A stretch of 64,000 bases of DNA from Winogradskyella tangerina (GTDB lineage: Bacteria > Bacteroidota > Bacteroidia > Flavobacteriales > Flavobacteriaceae). Below are positions 27,922 to 36,898 of the stretch, piece by piece. The stretch is from positions 186,001 through 250,000 of the forward strand of contig NZ_QERF01000001.1 in assembly GCF_003260205.1 (NCBI RefSeq). The letters run 5' to 3'. Numbering within the stretch: the stretch's first letter is position 1; each line of letters opens with the position of its first letter. The position numbers were made by a program, and so were the translations under genes. The notes beneath the pieces were generated by a model. The model saw nothing but the letters and a program-made list of their open reading frames with translations. It searched no databases and had not been told where the DNA came from.

Positions 27922-30162
27922 TTAGCCTTTGATCTTAGAAGTCTCCTCTTCTTTCATTTCCTCCTTCTTCAGCTTGTCTCCTAAGGTTCTATTGATGAAA
28001 CTAGTCATCTTCTTATACAAATGCAATCTTGTATTTCCGCCGTAAATACCGTGATTTTTATCAGGATAGATCATCCATTCAAACTGCTTATCGGCTTGGA
28101 CTAATGCTTCCACCATTCTCATGGTATTCTGTAAATGCACATTATCATCTCCCGACCCATGAATTAATAAGAAATCTCCTTCTAATTTATCGACATGATT
28201 GATTGGTGAATTTTCATCGTATCCACTCGGATTTTCAGCAGGTGTGGTCATGTAACGCTCGGTATAGATGGTGTCATAAAATCTCCAGCTGGTTACTGGT
28301 GCCACGGCAATTGCCATCTGAAACACATCATTACCTTTAAATAGCGCATTACTGCTCATAAAGCCTCCATAGCTCCAACCCCAGATACCAATTCGAGAAG
28401 CATCGATATACGAACGCTCACCTAATTTTTTCGCAGCTGCAATCTGGTCTTCTACTTCGTACTTTCCTAATTCGTTTTGAGTAACTTTTTTAAACGCTGC
28501 TCCTTTGAAGCCCGTTCCTCTTCCGTCTACACAAACAACGATATAGCCTTGTTGTGCCAACATTTGATACCAATAATCATTTGCGCCATTCCAGCGATTA
28601 GCCACCGACTGCGAACCCGGACCAGAATATTGATACATGAATAAGGGATACTCCTTAGTCTCGTCGAAATCTGCCGGTTTAATCATCCACATATTCAGAT
28701 CGTTACCATTTACATTTATAGTGCTAAATTCCTTTTTCGTAGTCACATAAGTGCCAACCTTTTGTGCCAGTCGATCGTTGTCAACTATGCCTTTGATTAG
28801 ATTACCAGATTTTGCACTATTCAAAGTGTATTCTGGTGGCGAAGTAGCACTAGAATGTGTATTGATAAAGTAACTGAAATCTGCACTAAACGAAGCGTTA
28901 TTGGTGCCTTCGGTCTTTGTGAGACGCTTTTTATTTTTACCATTCAGTTTTATAGAATACACGTCTCTATTGATAGACCCATTTTCTACAGATTGATAAT
29001 AAATTGTATTCTCTTTTTCGTTGAAACCATAATAGTCCGTTACCTCCCAATTTCCATCAGTTACTTGGTTGATAAGATCTCCATTCTTTGAGTAATGGTA
29101 TATATGATTAAATCCGTTTTTCTCGCTTGTCCAGATAAAACTGTTGTCTTTTAAAAAAGTAAGATCGAAAGTCACATCAATATATGCATCATCTTTTTCA
29201 GCAAGAACCAATTCCGAAGTCATTGCTTTTGCATCGATCATCCAAAGATCGAGCTCATTTTGATGACGGTTCATAAATTGTGTGCTTAAAATATTAGCAT
29301 CTTTCGTCCATTTTATCCTTGGAATATAGAAGTCTTCGTAAGATTTATTCACTTTTATCTCCTGAAGTTTCTCAGAATTGAGATCGTATAAATGTAGTGT
29401 TACCTTTGAATTTTCTTCACCAGCCTTCGGGTATTTAAAGACTTGCTGAGTTTGATACAATCCCGAACCAAACACATCCATCGAAAACTCCGGAACGTTG
29501 GTCTCATCGAATCGAATAAATGCAATAAGGTTACTATCTGCGTTCCAATCGAATGCTCTTACAAAACTGAATTCTTCCTCATACACCCAATCGGTAATTC
29601 CGTTGATGATCTTGTTTTTTTCACCATCGAAAGTGATCTGGGTTACATCACCTGAACTCAGATCTTTTACATAAAGATTATTTTCAAATCCATAGGCAAT
29701 CTTTGTTCCATCTGGAGATAATGTGGGTTCTTGAACTAGGTCATTCGAAACCTTAGTCACAGATTTATTTTCAATATCGTAAACGTAATATTCTCCAAGC
29801 CTAGATCGTCGGTAAACAGGGACTTCATTCGTGGTTAAAACCACTTTGGTTTCGTCTTCACTAAAGGTATAATCAAAAAAACCTTGAATTTCTGCAATGT
29901 CCGCAGAAGATACCAAGGTTTTCACTTTTTCTAAGGTTTTGTAATCGTAAATATCGATTGTAGATGCTCTACTTGTTCTATCGAAATTTAATACCGAATA
30001 TTGCTTCCCATTTTTCATAGAATGCAGGGCTTGCATTCCTTCGGTTCTAAAGGCGCCACTCCAAATTTCTTCGAGTGTGATTTGCTTGTTTTGACAATAA
30101 ATTAAAGAAGTGGTTAGAAACCCGATAATTGCAATGAATAATCTCATTTTTGCGTCTTTCAT
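27922..30162 (-). CDS. Dipeptidyl peptidase IV (S9B family), exported
   Basis: Exopeptidase of 746 residues that removes X-Pro or X-Ala dipeptides. A signal peptide (about 6-23) is followed by the DPPIV_N beta-propeller, with EEEFSFVRAF carrying the Glu pair that binds the substrate N-terminus, and the S9 catalytic domain. The triad is Ser597 in GWSYGGF, Asp672 in GSGDDNVH and His704 in KNHGIYG. MKDAK precedes a second ATG (MRLFIAI) that may be the real start. It heads the operon with two peptide transporters. Confidence 0.94.
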   Translation of the reverse strand: MKDAKMRLFIAIIGFLTTSLIYCQNKQITLEEIWSGAFRTEGMQALHSMKNGKQYSVLNFDRTSRASTIDIYDYKTLEKVKTLVSSADIAEIQGFFDYTFSEDETKVVLTTNEVPVYRRSRLGEYYVYDIENKSVTKVSNDLVQEPTLSPDGTKIAYGFENNLYVKDLSSGDVTQITFDGEKNKIINGITDWVYEEEFSFVRAFDWNADSNLIAFIRFDETNVPEFSMDVFGSGLYQTQQVFKYPKAGEENSKVTLHLYDLNSEKLQEIKVNKSYEDFYIPRIKWTKDANILSTQFMNRHQNELDLWMIDAKAMTSELVLAEKDDAYIDVTFDLTFLKDNSFIWTSEKNGFNHIYHYSKNGDLINQVTDGNWEVTDYYGFNEKENTIYYQSVENGSINRDVYSIKLNGKNKKRLTKTEGTNNASFSADFSYFINTHSSATSPPEYTLNSAKSGNLIKGIVDNDRLAQKVGTYVTTKKEFSTINVNGNDLNMWMIKPADFDETKEYPLFMYQYSGPGSQSVANRWNGANDYWYQMLAQQGYIVVCVDGRGTGFKGAAFKKVTQNELGKYEVEDQIAAAKKLGERSYIDASRIGIWGWSYGGFMSSNALFKGNDVFQMAIAVAPVTSWRFYDTIYTERYMTTPAENPSGYDENSPINHVDKLEGDFLLIHGSGDDNVHLQNTMRMVEALVQADKQFEWMIYPDKNHGIYGGNTRLHLYKKMTSFINRTLGDKLKKEEMKEEETSKIKG

Positions 30163-30273
30163 AGTTTAATAAAGCAATGCCAAGTTTACTAAAAATTATG
30201 CAAAAAATTGCTATTATTAACAGTAAATCGGCAATTATACGTGATTACGCACATATTTTATGCCAATCCTAAG

Positions 30274-30281
30274 TATCTTTG
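30274..30281 (+). promoter_or_regulatory. Candidate -7 element upstream of mvaA
   Basis: TATCTTTG matches the Bacteroidota -7 element (TAnnTTTG), 21 bases before the mvaA ATG. No exact TTG occurs at the expected -33 spacing. Confidence 0.5.
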
Positions 30282-30302
30282 CTTTTTTAAACTGATAACC
30301 TT

Positions 30303-31604
30303 ATGCCAAACGCTATTTCTGGCTTTTCTAAACTTTCAAAATCTGAAAAGATCGAATGGCTCTTAGATACTTATTTTACTGATAAGGAAGCCGCTAGATC
30401 ACTCGTAAAAAACTATTGGAATACAGATAAAAAACTTCAAAAATTGCACGATGAGTTTATAGAGAATACCATTACTAACTTCTATTTACCTTTAGGTGTA
30501 GCACCTAACTTTCTAGTTAATGACAAGCTTTTTACGATTCCAATGGCTATTGAAGAAAGTTCAGTGGTTGCAGCCGCAAGTAAATCGGCCAAATTTTGGT
30601 TAGATCGTGGTGGGTTTAAAACTGAAGTGATCTCCACTGAAAAAATAGGGCAAGTTCATTTTACCTACTCTGGCAGTTTTGAAGAGCTTCAAATGTTTTT
30701 TGAAGGCGTGAAACCGAAGCTTTATACATCGACTTCAGATATTACAAAAAATATGGAACGCCGTGGTGGTGGTATATTAGATATTGAACTGAGAGACAAA
30801 TCACAAGACCTCAACAATTATTACCAGTTGCACGCTACTTTTGAAACCCTCGATGCTATGGGAGCGAATTTTATTAATTCGTGTCTTGAAGCATTTGCAA
30901 AAACCTTTAAAAGCGAAGCACAACAACAACTGTCGGGTGATCTCGATGTTGTAATGAGTATTTTGTCGAACTATGTTCCTAACTGTTTGGTTAAGGCTGA
31001 GGTTTCTTGTAAAATTTCGGAATTGGCAAGTAAGGATATTTCTAATCCTGAATTATTTGCAAAGAAATTTAAGCAAGCCATTCAAATTGCAGAGATCGAG
31101 CCCTATAGAGCTGTCACCCACAACAAAGGCGTTATGAATGGTATTGACGCCGTGGTTTTAGCTACAGGCAACGATTTTAGAGCCGTTGAAGCTGGGGTTC
31201 ATGCCTACGCCTCGAGAAGTGGTAGATATTCGAGTTTAACACATTGCTCTATTGATAATGACATTTTTAAATTCTGGATTGAAATCCCATTAGCCCTAGG
31301 TACTGTAGGTGGACTGACAAGTTTACATCCGTTGGTGAAATTTTCACTTGAAATGCTTGAAAAACCTTCAGCGAGAGAACTTATGCAAATTGTAGCCGTT
31401 GCAGGACTAGCTCAAAATTTTGCCGCAGTAAAATCTCTAACCACAACAGGGATTCAGGAAGGTCATATGAAAATGCACCTGATGAACATTCTTAATCAGT
31501 TTGAAGCTACTACTGATGAAAAGACAGCGCTCATTGAACATTTCAAAACAAATGTGGTAACCCACAGCGCCGTAGTTGAAGCGATTGAAAAAATGAGAAA
31601 TTGA
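30303..31604 (+). CDS. mvaA: Hydroxymethylglutaryl-CoA reductase, class II
   Basis: 433 residues, matching the class II (Pseudomonas mevalonii-like) HMG-CoA reductases in layout: ENTITNFYLPLGVAPNF at 54-70, EESSVVAAASKSAKF at 84-98 with the catalytic Glu, Lys275 in NKGVMNGID, Asp291 in ATGNDFRA and the C-terminal His388 in EGHMKMH. In this context it likely works in the biosynthetic direction, giving mevalonate for isoprenoids. The stop overlaps the next gene's ATG (TGATG). Confidence 0.93.
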   Translation: MPNAISGFSKLSKSEKIEWLLDTYFTDKEAARSLVKNYWNTDKKLQKLHDEFIENTITNFYLPLGVAPNFLVNDKLFTIPMAIEESSVVAAASKSAKFWLDRGGFKTEVISTEKIGQVHFTYSGSFEELQMFFEGVKPKLYTSTSDITKNMERRGGGILDIELRDKSQDLNNYYQLHATFETLDAMGANFINSCLEAFAKTFKSEAQQQLSGDLDVVMSILSNYVPNCLVKAEVSCKISELASKDISNPELFAKKFKQAIQIAEIEPYRAVTHNKGVMNGIDAVVLATGNDFRAVEAGVHAYASRSGRYSSLTHCSIDNDIFKFWIEIPLALGTVGGLTSLHPLVKFSLEMLEKPSARELMQIVAVAGLAQNFAAVKSLTTTGIQEGHMKMHLMNILNQFEATTDEKTALIEHFKTNVVTHSAVVEAIEKMRN

Positions 31605-32521
31605 TGGAGTCCTTCAAAAGTAATGGCAAACTTTTATTGACGGGTGAATACGTTGTGCTTGATGGTGCACTGGCCTTAGCTATACCTACTAAATATAGTC
31701 AAAGACTAAACGTTGAAAAAAATGATTCAGAAAGTATCATTTGGAAAAGCTACGACGAGCAGGGCACTTTGTGGTTTGAGGGCACATTTAACATTGATGA
31801 TTCAGGTGAACTAAAGGCTCCGAGAAATGAAGATGAAGTGGCTACGAGACTTCAACAAATTTTGAAAGCTGCCCAATTATTAAATCCAAAATTCTTAAAT
31901 ACACATACAGGTTATACGATCAACACTAAACTCGACTTCAATAGAAAATGGGGTTTAGGAACATCTTCAACCTTAATAAATAATATAGCTCGATGGGCTA
32001 ATGTTGATGCTTATGAGCTATTAGATAAAACATTTGGTGGTAGCGGTTATGACATTGCTTGTGCGCAATATGATACGCCAATTACCTATCAACTTTTAAG
32101 TTTGAAGGATCGTAAGGTGGCGCCAATAAAATTCAATCCGTCATTTAAGAGCAATTTATATTTTGTTTATCTCAATCAGAAGCAAAATAGTAGAGATGGG
32201 ATTAAGGCCTATAAGTCACTTGCCAATATTGATAATCAAACCATCGAAAGTATAAATGAGATCACAAAGGCGATCATTGCTGCAACAACACTTTCAGAAT
32301 TTGAAGCTTTGATCAAAACTCATGAACGTATTATTTCAAAATTAATACAACAGCCTACAATTCAATCGAAATGGTTTAATGATTTTGAAGGAACCATAAA
32401 GAGTCTAGGCGCTTGGGGAGGTGATTTCATCTTGGTAGCGTCAGCATCTGACCCAACAGAATATTTTAATTCCAAAGGCTTCGAAACCATTATTCCTTAC
32501 AAAGAAATGGTACTGAACTAA
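31604..32521 (+). CDS. GYDIA-family GHMP kinase (mevalonate pathway candidate)
   Basis: 305 residues with a GHMP fold: NGKLLLTGEYVVLDGALALA at the N-terminus, the phosphate loop GLGTSSTL (117-124) and GGSGYDIACAQ (145-155), the feature that names the GYDIA subgroup. The last part (GAWGGDFILV) fits the C-terminal GHMP motif. Coupling to mvaA suggests it phosphorylates mevalonate or a derivative; which step is not readable. A TTG lies one codon earlier at 31601, but the ATG at 31604 overlapping the mvaA stop is preferred. Confidence 0.87.
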   Translation: MESFKSNGKLLLTGEYVVLDGALALAIPTKYSQRLNVEKNDSESIIWKSYDEQGTLWFEGTFNIDDSGELKAPRNEDEVATRLQQILKAAQLLNPKFLNTHTGYTINTKLDFNRKWGLGTSSTLINNIARWANVDAYELLDKTFGGSGYDIACAQYDTPITYQLLSLKDRKVAPIKFNPSFKSNLYFVYLNQKQNSRDGIKAYKSLANIDNQTIESINEITKAIIAATTLSEFEALIKTHERIISKLIQQPTIQSKWFNDFEGTIKSLGAWGGDFILVASASDPTEYFNSKGFETIIPYKEMVLN

Positions 32522-32549
32522 AAAAGGCTTTACATTTCTGCAAAGCCTT
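32519..32549 (-). terminator. Terminator between the convergent GHMP kinase and PpiD-like genes
   Basis: AAGGCTTT (32524-32531) and AAAGCCTT (32542-32549) form an 8-bp stem with a 10-base loop. On the minus strand a run of T follows directly, so it terminates the ppiD transcript; on the plus strand a looser T-rich stretch follows. Confidence 0.68.
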
Positions 32550-32572
32550 CTCTTATATTTTATTTTAATGTC

Positions 32573-34717
32573 TTAGTAAACCGTTTTAGCTCTGTTGTCT
32601 TCAATCTCAGCAGCTTTTTCTAATGCCTGATATACTTTACTTTGAACGGTATTTCTAAGTGTCGTATTTAAACGGTTTACAATAGCCGTGTAATTATCGA
32701 TTGGCGTAGCTTCCGTAACCTTAGTCACTTCGATAATATAAACACCTTTCTCTCCGTCGATAGGTTTTGAAGCTTTTCCTTGTTCTAAACCAAATGCTGC
32801 ACCTATTACTTTAGGCTCTGTTCCAGCGCCAGCTAGAGTAGTATTCTTTAAGGTTAATGCTGCAGCTGTTTTAACAGGCTGACTTTGATTTTTTGCGATC
32901 TCATCAATAGTAGAACCTGTGATTCTCTCACGGATCATTTTAGCCTTCTTCTCTCTTCTAATGTCACCTGCCGCAGTAATTGAAGCATTTTCAACGCTCA
33001 TTAAACCTTCCTCATTCTTTTCAACTAATTTAGCAACGATGAATCCAAATCCAGAGATTGGGAAATTCTTATAATCACCTACATCAGTAGTTTCGTCAAA
33101 AGCCCAACGCACAACCTGTCTCTGGCTTCCTAAACCTGGCATATTTTCGTCTAATTCTTTGAATGTGATTGGCTTCACGGTTAATTCACGCTCCTTAGCC
33201 AATTCTTGGAAATCACCATCTTTAGCAGCAATTTCGAACTTAGACATCTTATTGAACACATCCTGCAACGTTTGATCTGAAGGCTCAATTTTTCTTGCCA
33301 AGGTGGCAATTTTATAGGTGTCGTTCATACTTTTTTGCTCGAGGATCTCAATTACATGATATCCGAAAGAAGTCCCTACTACATCAACATCACCTACATT
33401 ATTTTCGAATGAGAACTCTTTAAATTCTGGAGCCATTCCTGCGTTGTAAGCGAATTCGATCTCACCATCATTTTCATTACTTACCTTGTCAGAAGATAAT
33501 TCTATCAAGTCCATAAACTTGGTCCCAGATTTAATTTTTGCTAAAATACTATCTGCTGTCTTTTTAGCTTCTTCAGGCGTTTTCGTTACCGAAGCGTCTG
33601 CTCTTTGGCCACCAATAAACGGAATTAGTATGTGTCTTACGTTTACAGTATCTGGCATTTGCTCTTTGGCAATCATTTTCGATAGCTTGAAATACTCACC
33701 ATCTTTATAAGGACCAAAATACTCACCAACGTTCAAATTCATCAAACTGTCTTTGGCAGTAGCTGGCAATTGTGCAGCACGTAAAAAGGTGTCATTATAG
33801 TTGATGTCTGAATTTGAATTAATAAACTCTTCGATATTATCTGCGGTATCAAAACCAGGAATAGTATCATAGTTTCCACTACTCTCGTTATATTCTGTGA
33901 TGTTGGTTTTTAATTTGATGAGCTCTGCTTTAAATGCCTCTTCATCCGCAGCAGAAGCTTCCTCTTTAAATTCAACATAAATCACTTCACGATTTGCATC
34001 TGCTTGAAATTTATCTTCGTGATCTTTCATGTAAGCCTTAACATCAGCAGAAGTTACTTCTACTAGACTATCAGCAACTGTTGTGTAAGGAATTTGCACA
34101 AAACGAATATCAACGTTTTTGGCATCAGCCATATACTCATCTTCAGCCTCGGCAATAGTAGTACCAATACCAGCTCTAATCATATTGTAGTATGATTGCT
34201 GAATTGCGCCTGCGGCGATATTGTCTTCATAGATAGCCCAACTTTCATAATTCACAAGCGAATTACCTAGTGGCGCAGTTTCGCCATTAAGATCTTTTAG
34301 GTTAGCAATAAATGCATTTAAACGATTAGCGTCAAAGTTGCCGTTTTCATCTTGAAACTCAGGATACGACTGAAGACTATTCTTTAGTAAGTCTCTCATT
34401 TCATCTTTCTCAACATCTAAACCTAAAGCTTCATATTCACCATCCATAATGATCTTGCGAACCTCTTCATTATAGATAGCGTTCATTGCCTGTGTTGAAG
34501 TTATTCTACCACCAGCTCTATCTTGATAGTTCTTTACTTTTTGCTGAAAATCATTTCTTTCAATGTCCGTTCCATTTACCGTTGCTACTACACCTTGAGT
34601 GTCTGAAAATGCATTCGGATTATCAATTACACCTTGAATAACAAAAGCAAATAATGCTAATGCAATCACCAATATTAGGATAAGTGAACGTTGTCTGATT
34701 TTATTTAAAATTGCCAT
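32573..34717 (-). CDS. PpiD/SurA-like periplasmic peptidyl-prolyl isomerase
   Basis: Membrane-anchored periplasmic foldase of 714 residues. A short basic start is followed by one membrane helix (about 12-30), a SurA_N-like helical region, and a parvulin domain in the middle (PDTVNVRHILIPFIGGQ ... FGYHVIEIL), with a second parvulin-like part in the C-terminal third (ANDxGx-type elements are degenerate). It probably assists outer membrane protein folding. It is the last gene of the envelope operon that starts at coaX. Confidence 0.88.
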   Translation of the reverse strand: MAILNKIRQRSLILILVIALALFAFVIQGVIDNPNAFSDTQGVVATVNGTDIERNDFQQKVKNYQDRAGGRITSTQAMNAIYNEEVRKIIMDGEYEALGLDVEKDEMRDLLKNSLQSYPEFQDENGNFDANRLNAFIANLKDLNGETAPLGNSLVNYESWAIYEDNIAAGAIQQSYYNMIRAGIGTTIAEAEDEYMADAKNVDIRFVQIPYTTVADSLVEVTSADVKAYMKDHEDKFQADANREVIYVEFKEEASAADEEAFKAELIKLKTNITEYNESSGNYDTIPGFDTADNIEEFINSNSDINYNDTFLRAAQLPATAKDSLMNLNVGEYFGPYKDGEYFKLSKMIAKEQMPDTVNVRHILIPFIGGQRADASVTKTPEEAKKTADSILAKIKSGTKFMDLIELSSDKVSNENDGEIEFAYNAGMAPEFKEFSFENNVGDVDVVGTSFGYHVIEILEQKSMNDTYKIATLARKIEPSDQTLQDVFNKMSKFEIAAKDGDFQELAKERELTVKPITFKELDENMPGLGSQRQVVRWAFDETTDVGDYKNFPISGFGFIVAKLVEKNEEGLMSVENASITAAGDIRREKKAKMIRERITGSTIDEIAKNQSQPVKTAAALTLKNTTLAGAGTEPKVIGAAFGLEQGKASKPIDGEKGVYIIEVTKVTEATPIDNYTAIVNRLNTTLRNTVQSKVYQALEKAAEIEDNRAKTVY

Positions 34718-34809
34718 AGTCTAATATTTCAAGTAAATAAGTTCGCGAAAATAATGTTTTCTAATAAATTATAAAAGGCTGAGCGCTGTTTTTATAAGCG
34801 ATTTAAGTG

Positions 34810-36099
34810 TTAATCTTGTTCAATTATTTTTAGCTGAACAATATCAATTTTTGTAGAGGAGACTTCTTCAATCGTAAACTTGAAATTATCGATCTGAATG
34901 GCTTCGTTTTCTTTAGGAATGCCCTCAGTTTTATTCACAATTAAACCACCGAGTGTTTCGTAGGTTTCACTTTCTGGAAGGTTTAATTTATAGGTTTCGT
35001 TGATGTAGTCTACCTCAAGACGGGCCGAAAATCTATACGTATGTTCATCGATTTGTTCTTCGGTCATATCTAGTGAATCGTGCTCATCTTCAATTTCACC
35101 AAAGAGTTCTTCAATAATATCTTCCACAGACATTATACCAGAGGTGCCGCCATATTCATCAATTACCACAGCTAGACTCTGACGCTTTTTAGTAAGTAAA
35201 TTAAGCACATCTTTAATAAGAATAGTTTCAGGCACGAAACTCACCGGAATAATAATAGACTTGATATTTTTTGGCTTTTTGAAAAGTTCGAAAGAATGTA
35301 CATAACCCAAAATATCGTCGATCGTTTCCTTGTAAACCAGAATTTTTGTTCGACCTGTTTCAATAAATAATTGTCTTAGATTCTCAATGGTTTCAGAAAT
35401 ATCAACTGCTGTAATTTCTGTTCTAGGCACCATAACTTCTCTGGCTTTCACATCTGAAAATTCGAGAGCATTCTGAAATATTTGTATCTCGCTATCAACT
35501 TCTTCATGGTCTTCAAAGGATTCCATCTGCTCACTGATATAATTTCCAAGTTCAACCTTTGTCATGGCTAATACAACATCTTCGCCCTTCGCTTTAAAAA
35601 TATGTTTCAGAACAGCATCTGAGATCCAAAGAACGAAATCTGAAATCCAATTAAAAATGAGATAGAAAATATAGGTCGGCAATGCCAATATCTTGAGTAA
35701 GGTATTGGCATAAATCTGAAAAATTACTTTTGGCAAAAACTCAGCCGTAATTAATATCACAATAGTTGAGATCACCGTTTTTGTAAGTAGCTGAAAATCG
35801 GTTAACAAATAGGTTAATGTAGCGTTGTCTGAAGGCAAAATGGACTGAAACCACGCTACCAAAACATCACCCATTTTAAGACCATAAATTACTAAGGCAA
35901 TGTTATTGCCAATTAGCATGGTCGCTATGTATTTTGAAGGTTTTGCTGTTAACTTGGTTAAGATCTTACCTAGAAAGTCTTCTTGCTTTTTTTCTAATTC
36001 AATATGAATTTTATTGGAGGAAACATAAGCAATCTCCATCCCCGAGAAAAAGGCTGAAAGTATTAAGGTGACGATAATAATAGCTATGTCAACAGCCAT
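34810..36099 (-). CDS. Hemolysin-family CNNM/CorC-type protein with CBS pair
   Basis: 429 residues. An N-terminal DUF21/CNNM membrane domain (about 1-190, with SAFFSGMEIAYVSSNK) is followed by two CBS domains (VMVPRTEITAVD and ILIKDVLNLL ... VVIDEYGGTSG) and a C-terminal CorC_HlyC domain (about 345-429). Related proteins act in divalent cation export or in tolerance, and gliding protein GldE is in the same family; the usual gldD/ssb neighbours of gldE are not here, so I do not use that name. It is followed by the PpiD-like gene. Confidence 0.9.
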   Translation of the reverse strand: MAVDIAIIIVTLILSAFFSGMEIAYVSSNKIHIELEKKQEDFLGKILTKLTAKPSKYIATMLIGNNIALVIYGLKMGDVLVAWFQSILPSDNATLTYLLTDFQLLTKTVISTIVILITAEFLPKVIFQIYANTLLKILALPTYIFYLIFNWISDFVLWISDAVLKHIFKAKGEDVVLAMTKVELGNYISEQMESFEDHEEVDSEIQIFQNALEFSDVKAREVMVPRTEITAVDISETIENLRQLFIETGRTKILVYKETIDDILGYVHSFELFKKPKNIKSIIIPVSFVPETILIKDVLNLLTKKRQSLAVVIDEYGGTSGIMSVEDIIEELFGEIEDEHDSLDMTEEQIDEHTYRFSARLEVDYINETYKLNLPESETYETLGGLIVNKTEGIPKENEAIQIDNFKFTIEEVSSTKIDIVQLKIIEQD

Positions 36100-36102
36100 A
36101 GA

Positions 36103-36294
36103 TTATTCTTTATTTCTATCCTGAAACTTTTTAGAGAAACGCTTTCTAAAAAAGAACATAAATAGGGCCAATGCCACAAAGAACAATGACATATAAGATC
36201 GGTCTCTATCTACAGACCAATTTGAAATTGCATCCCAAAGGAATAAAATGGCAAATACGATATAAGCGTATTGAAAGAGTTTGAAGATTTTCAT
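36103..36294 (-). CDS. Small two-helix membrane protein
   Basis: 63 residues with two hydrophobic segments (about 7-20 and 32-48) and a basic C-terminus (FRKRFSKKFQDRNKE). An in-frame start 63 bases earlier would add a non-hydrophobic 21-residue extension and overlap lptC; the ATG at 36294 gives MKIFKLFQYAYIV and is preferred. Family not recognised. It ends 3 bases before the CBS protein gene, so the two are probably coupled. Confidence 0.72.
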   Translation of the reverse strand: MKIFKLFQYAYIVFAILFLWDAISNWSVDRDRSYMSLFFVALALFMFFFRKRFSKKFQDRNKE

Positions 36295-36331
36295 CCGTGT
36301 GCTAATGAAGGAATTAATGGTACAAAGATAG

Positions 36332-36898
36332 TTAATTATCGAGTTCGAAGTCACCACCCATTTCTAACATCTGGAAGTTTTTGAAATCCTTATCAGAATC
36401 AAAACCTACACCATGCATCGGTCCGGCAGCTCTCGTAAATACCCAAGGTTGATTGGTGAACACCCACTCTAACTTTTCATTGTAATATAATTGATCTGTT
36501 TTTAAGACCTCACCATCATGCGTAGTTATGGTGACATTTTCTCTTAGATCAATGATATCCGTGTCTGAATAAAAAATGGCATATTCGGAGGTGATAGTAG
36601 TAATTTTACCAGCATCGTCGTAGACTTTCAACAAAATACCTTCGGGAAATTCTGAGAAAGAAAAATCACGATTGGAGTAATCTAACATTCTCGGGCTGAT
36701 GAGATTCGCTTTCAAATGAACAGAATCTTCAACGATCTCTGTGTATTTAAGGTCGATTTTTTCAGCTTCTCCTATAGGTTGATTTTGAAGTACTCCTACT
36801 TTCTGAACCTCACTGAAATCATTTTCACACGAAAAAAACAAAGTCACAACTAATGCTGTGACTATGCTTAATATATTATGTGAAAATTTACTTCTCAT
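36332..36898 (-). CDS. lptC: LPS export protein LptC, lipoprotein form
   Basis: 188 residues of the YrbK/LptC family, which passes LPS from the LptB2FG transporter to LptA. A lipobox-like ending (TLFFSC) makes it a likely lipoprotein rather than the TM-anchored enterobacterial form. The LptC beta-jellyroll features are LISPRMLDYSNRD, EGILLKVYDDAGK, TSEYAIFYSDTDIIDL and VLKTDQLYYNEK. The ATG overlaps the stop of the TPR gene by one base (TAATG). Confidence 0.87.
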   Translation of the reverse strand: MRSKFSHNILSIVTALVVTLFFSCENDFSEVQKVGVLQNQPIGEAEKIDLKYTEIVEDSVHLKANLISPRMLDYSNRDFSFSEFPEGILLKVYDDAGKITTITSEYAIFYSDTDIIDLRENVTITTHDGEVLKTDQLYYNEKLEWVFTNQPWVFTRAAGPMHGVGFDSDKDFKNFQMLEMGGDFELDN

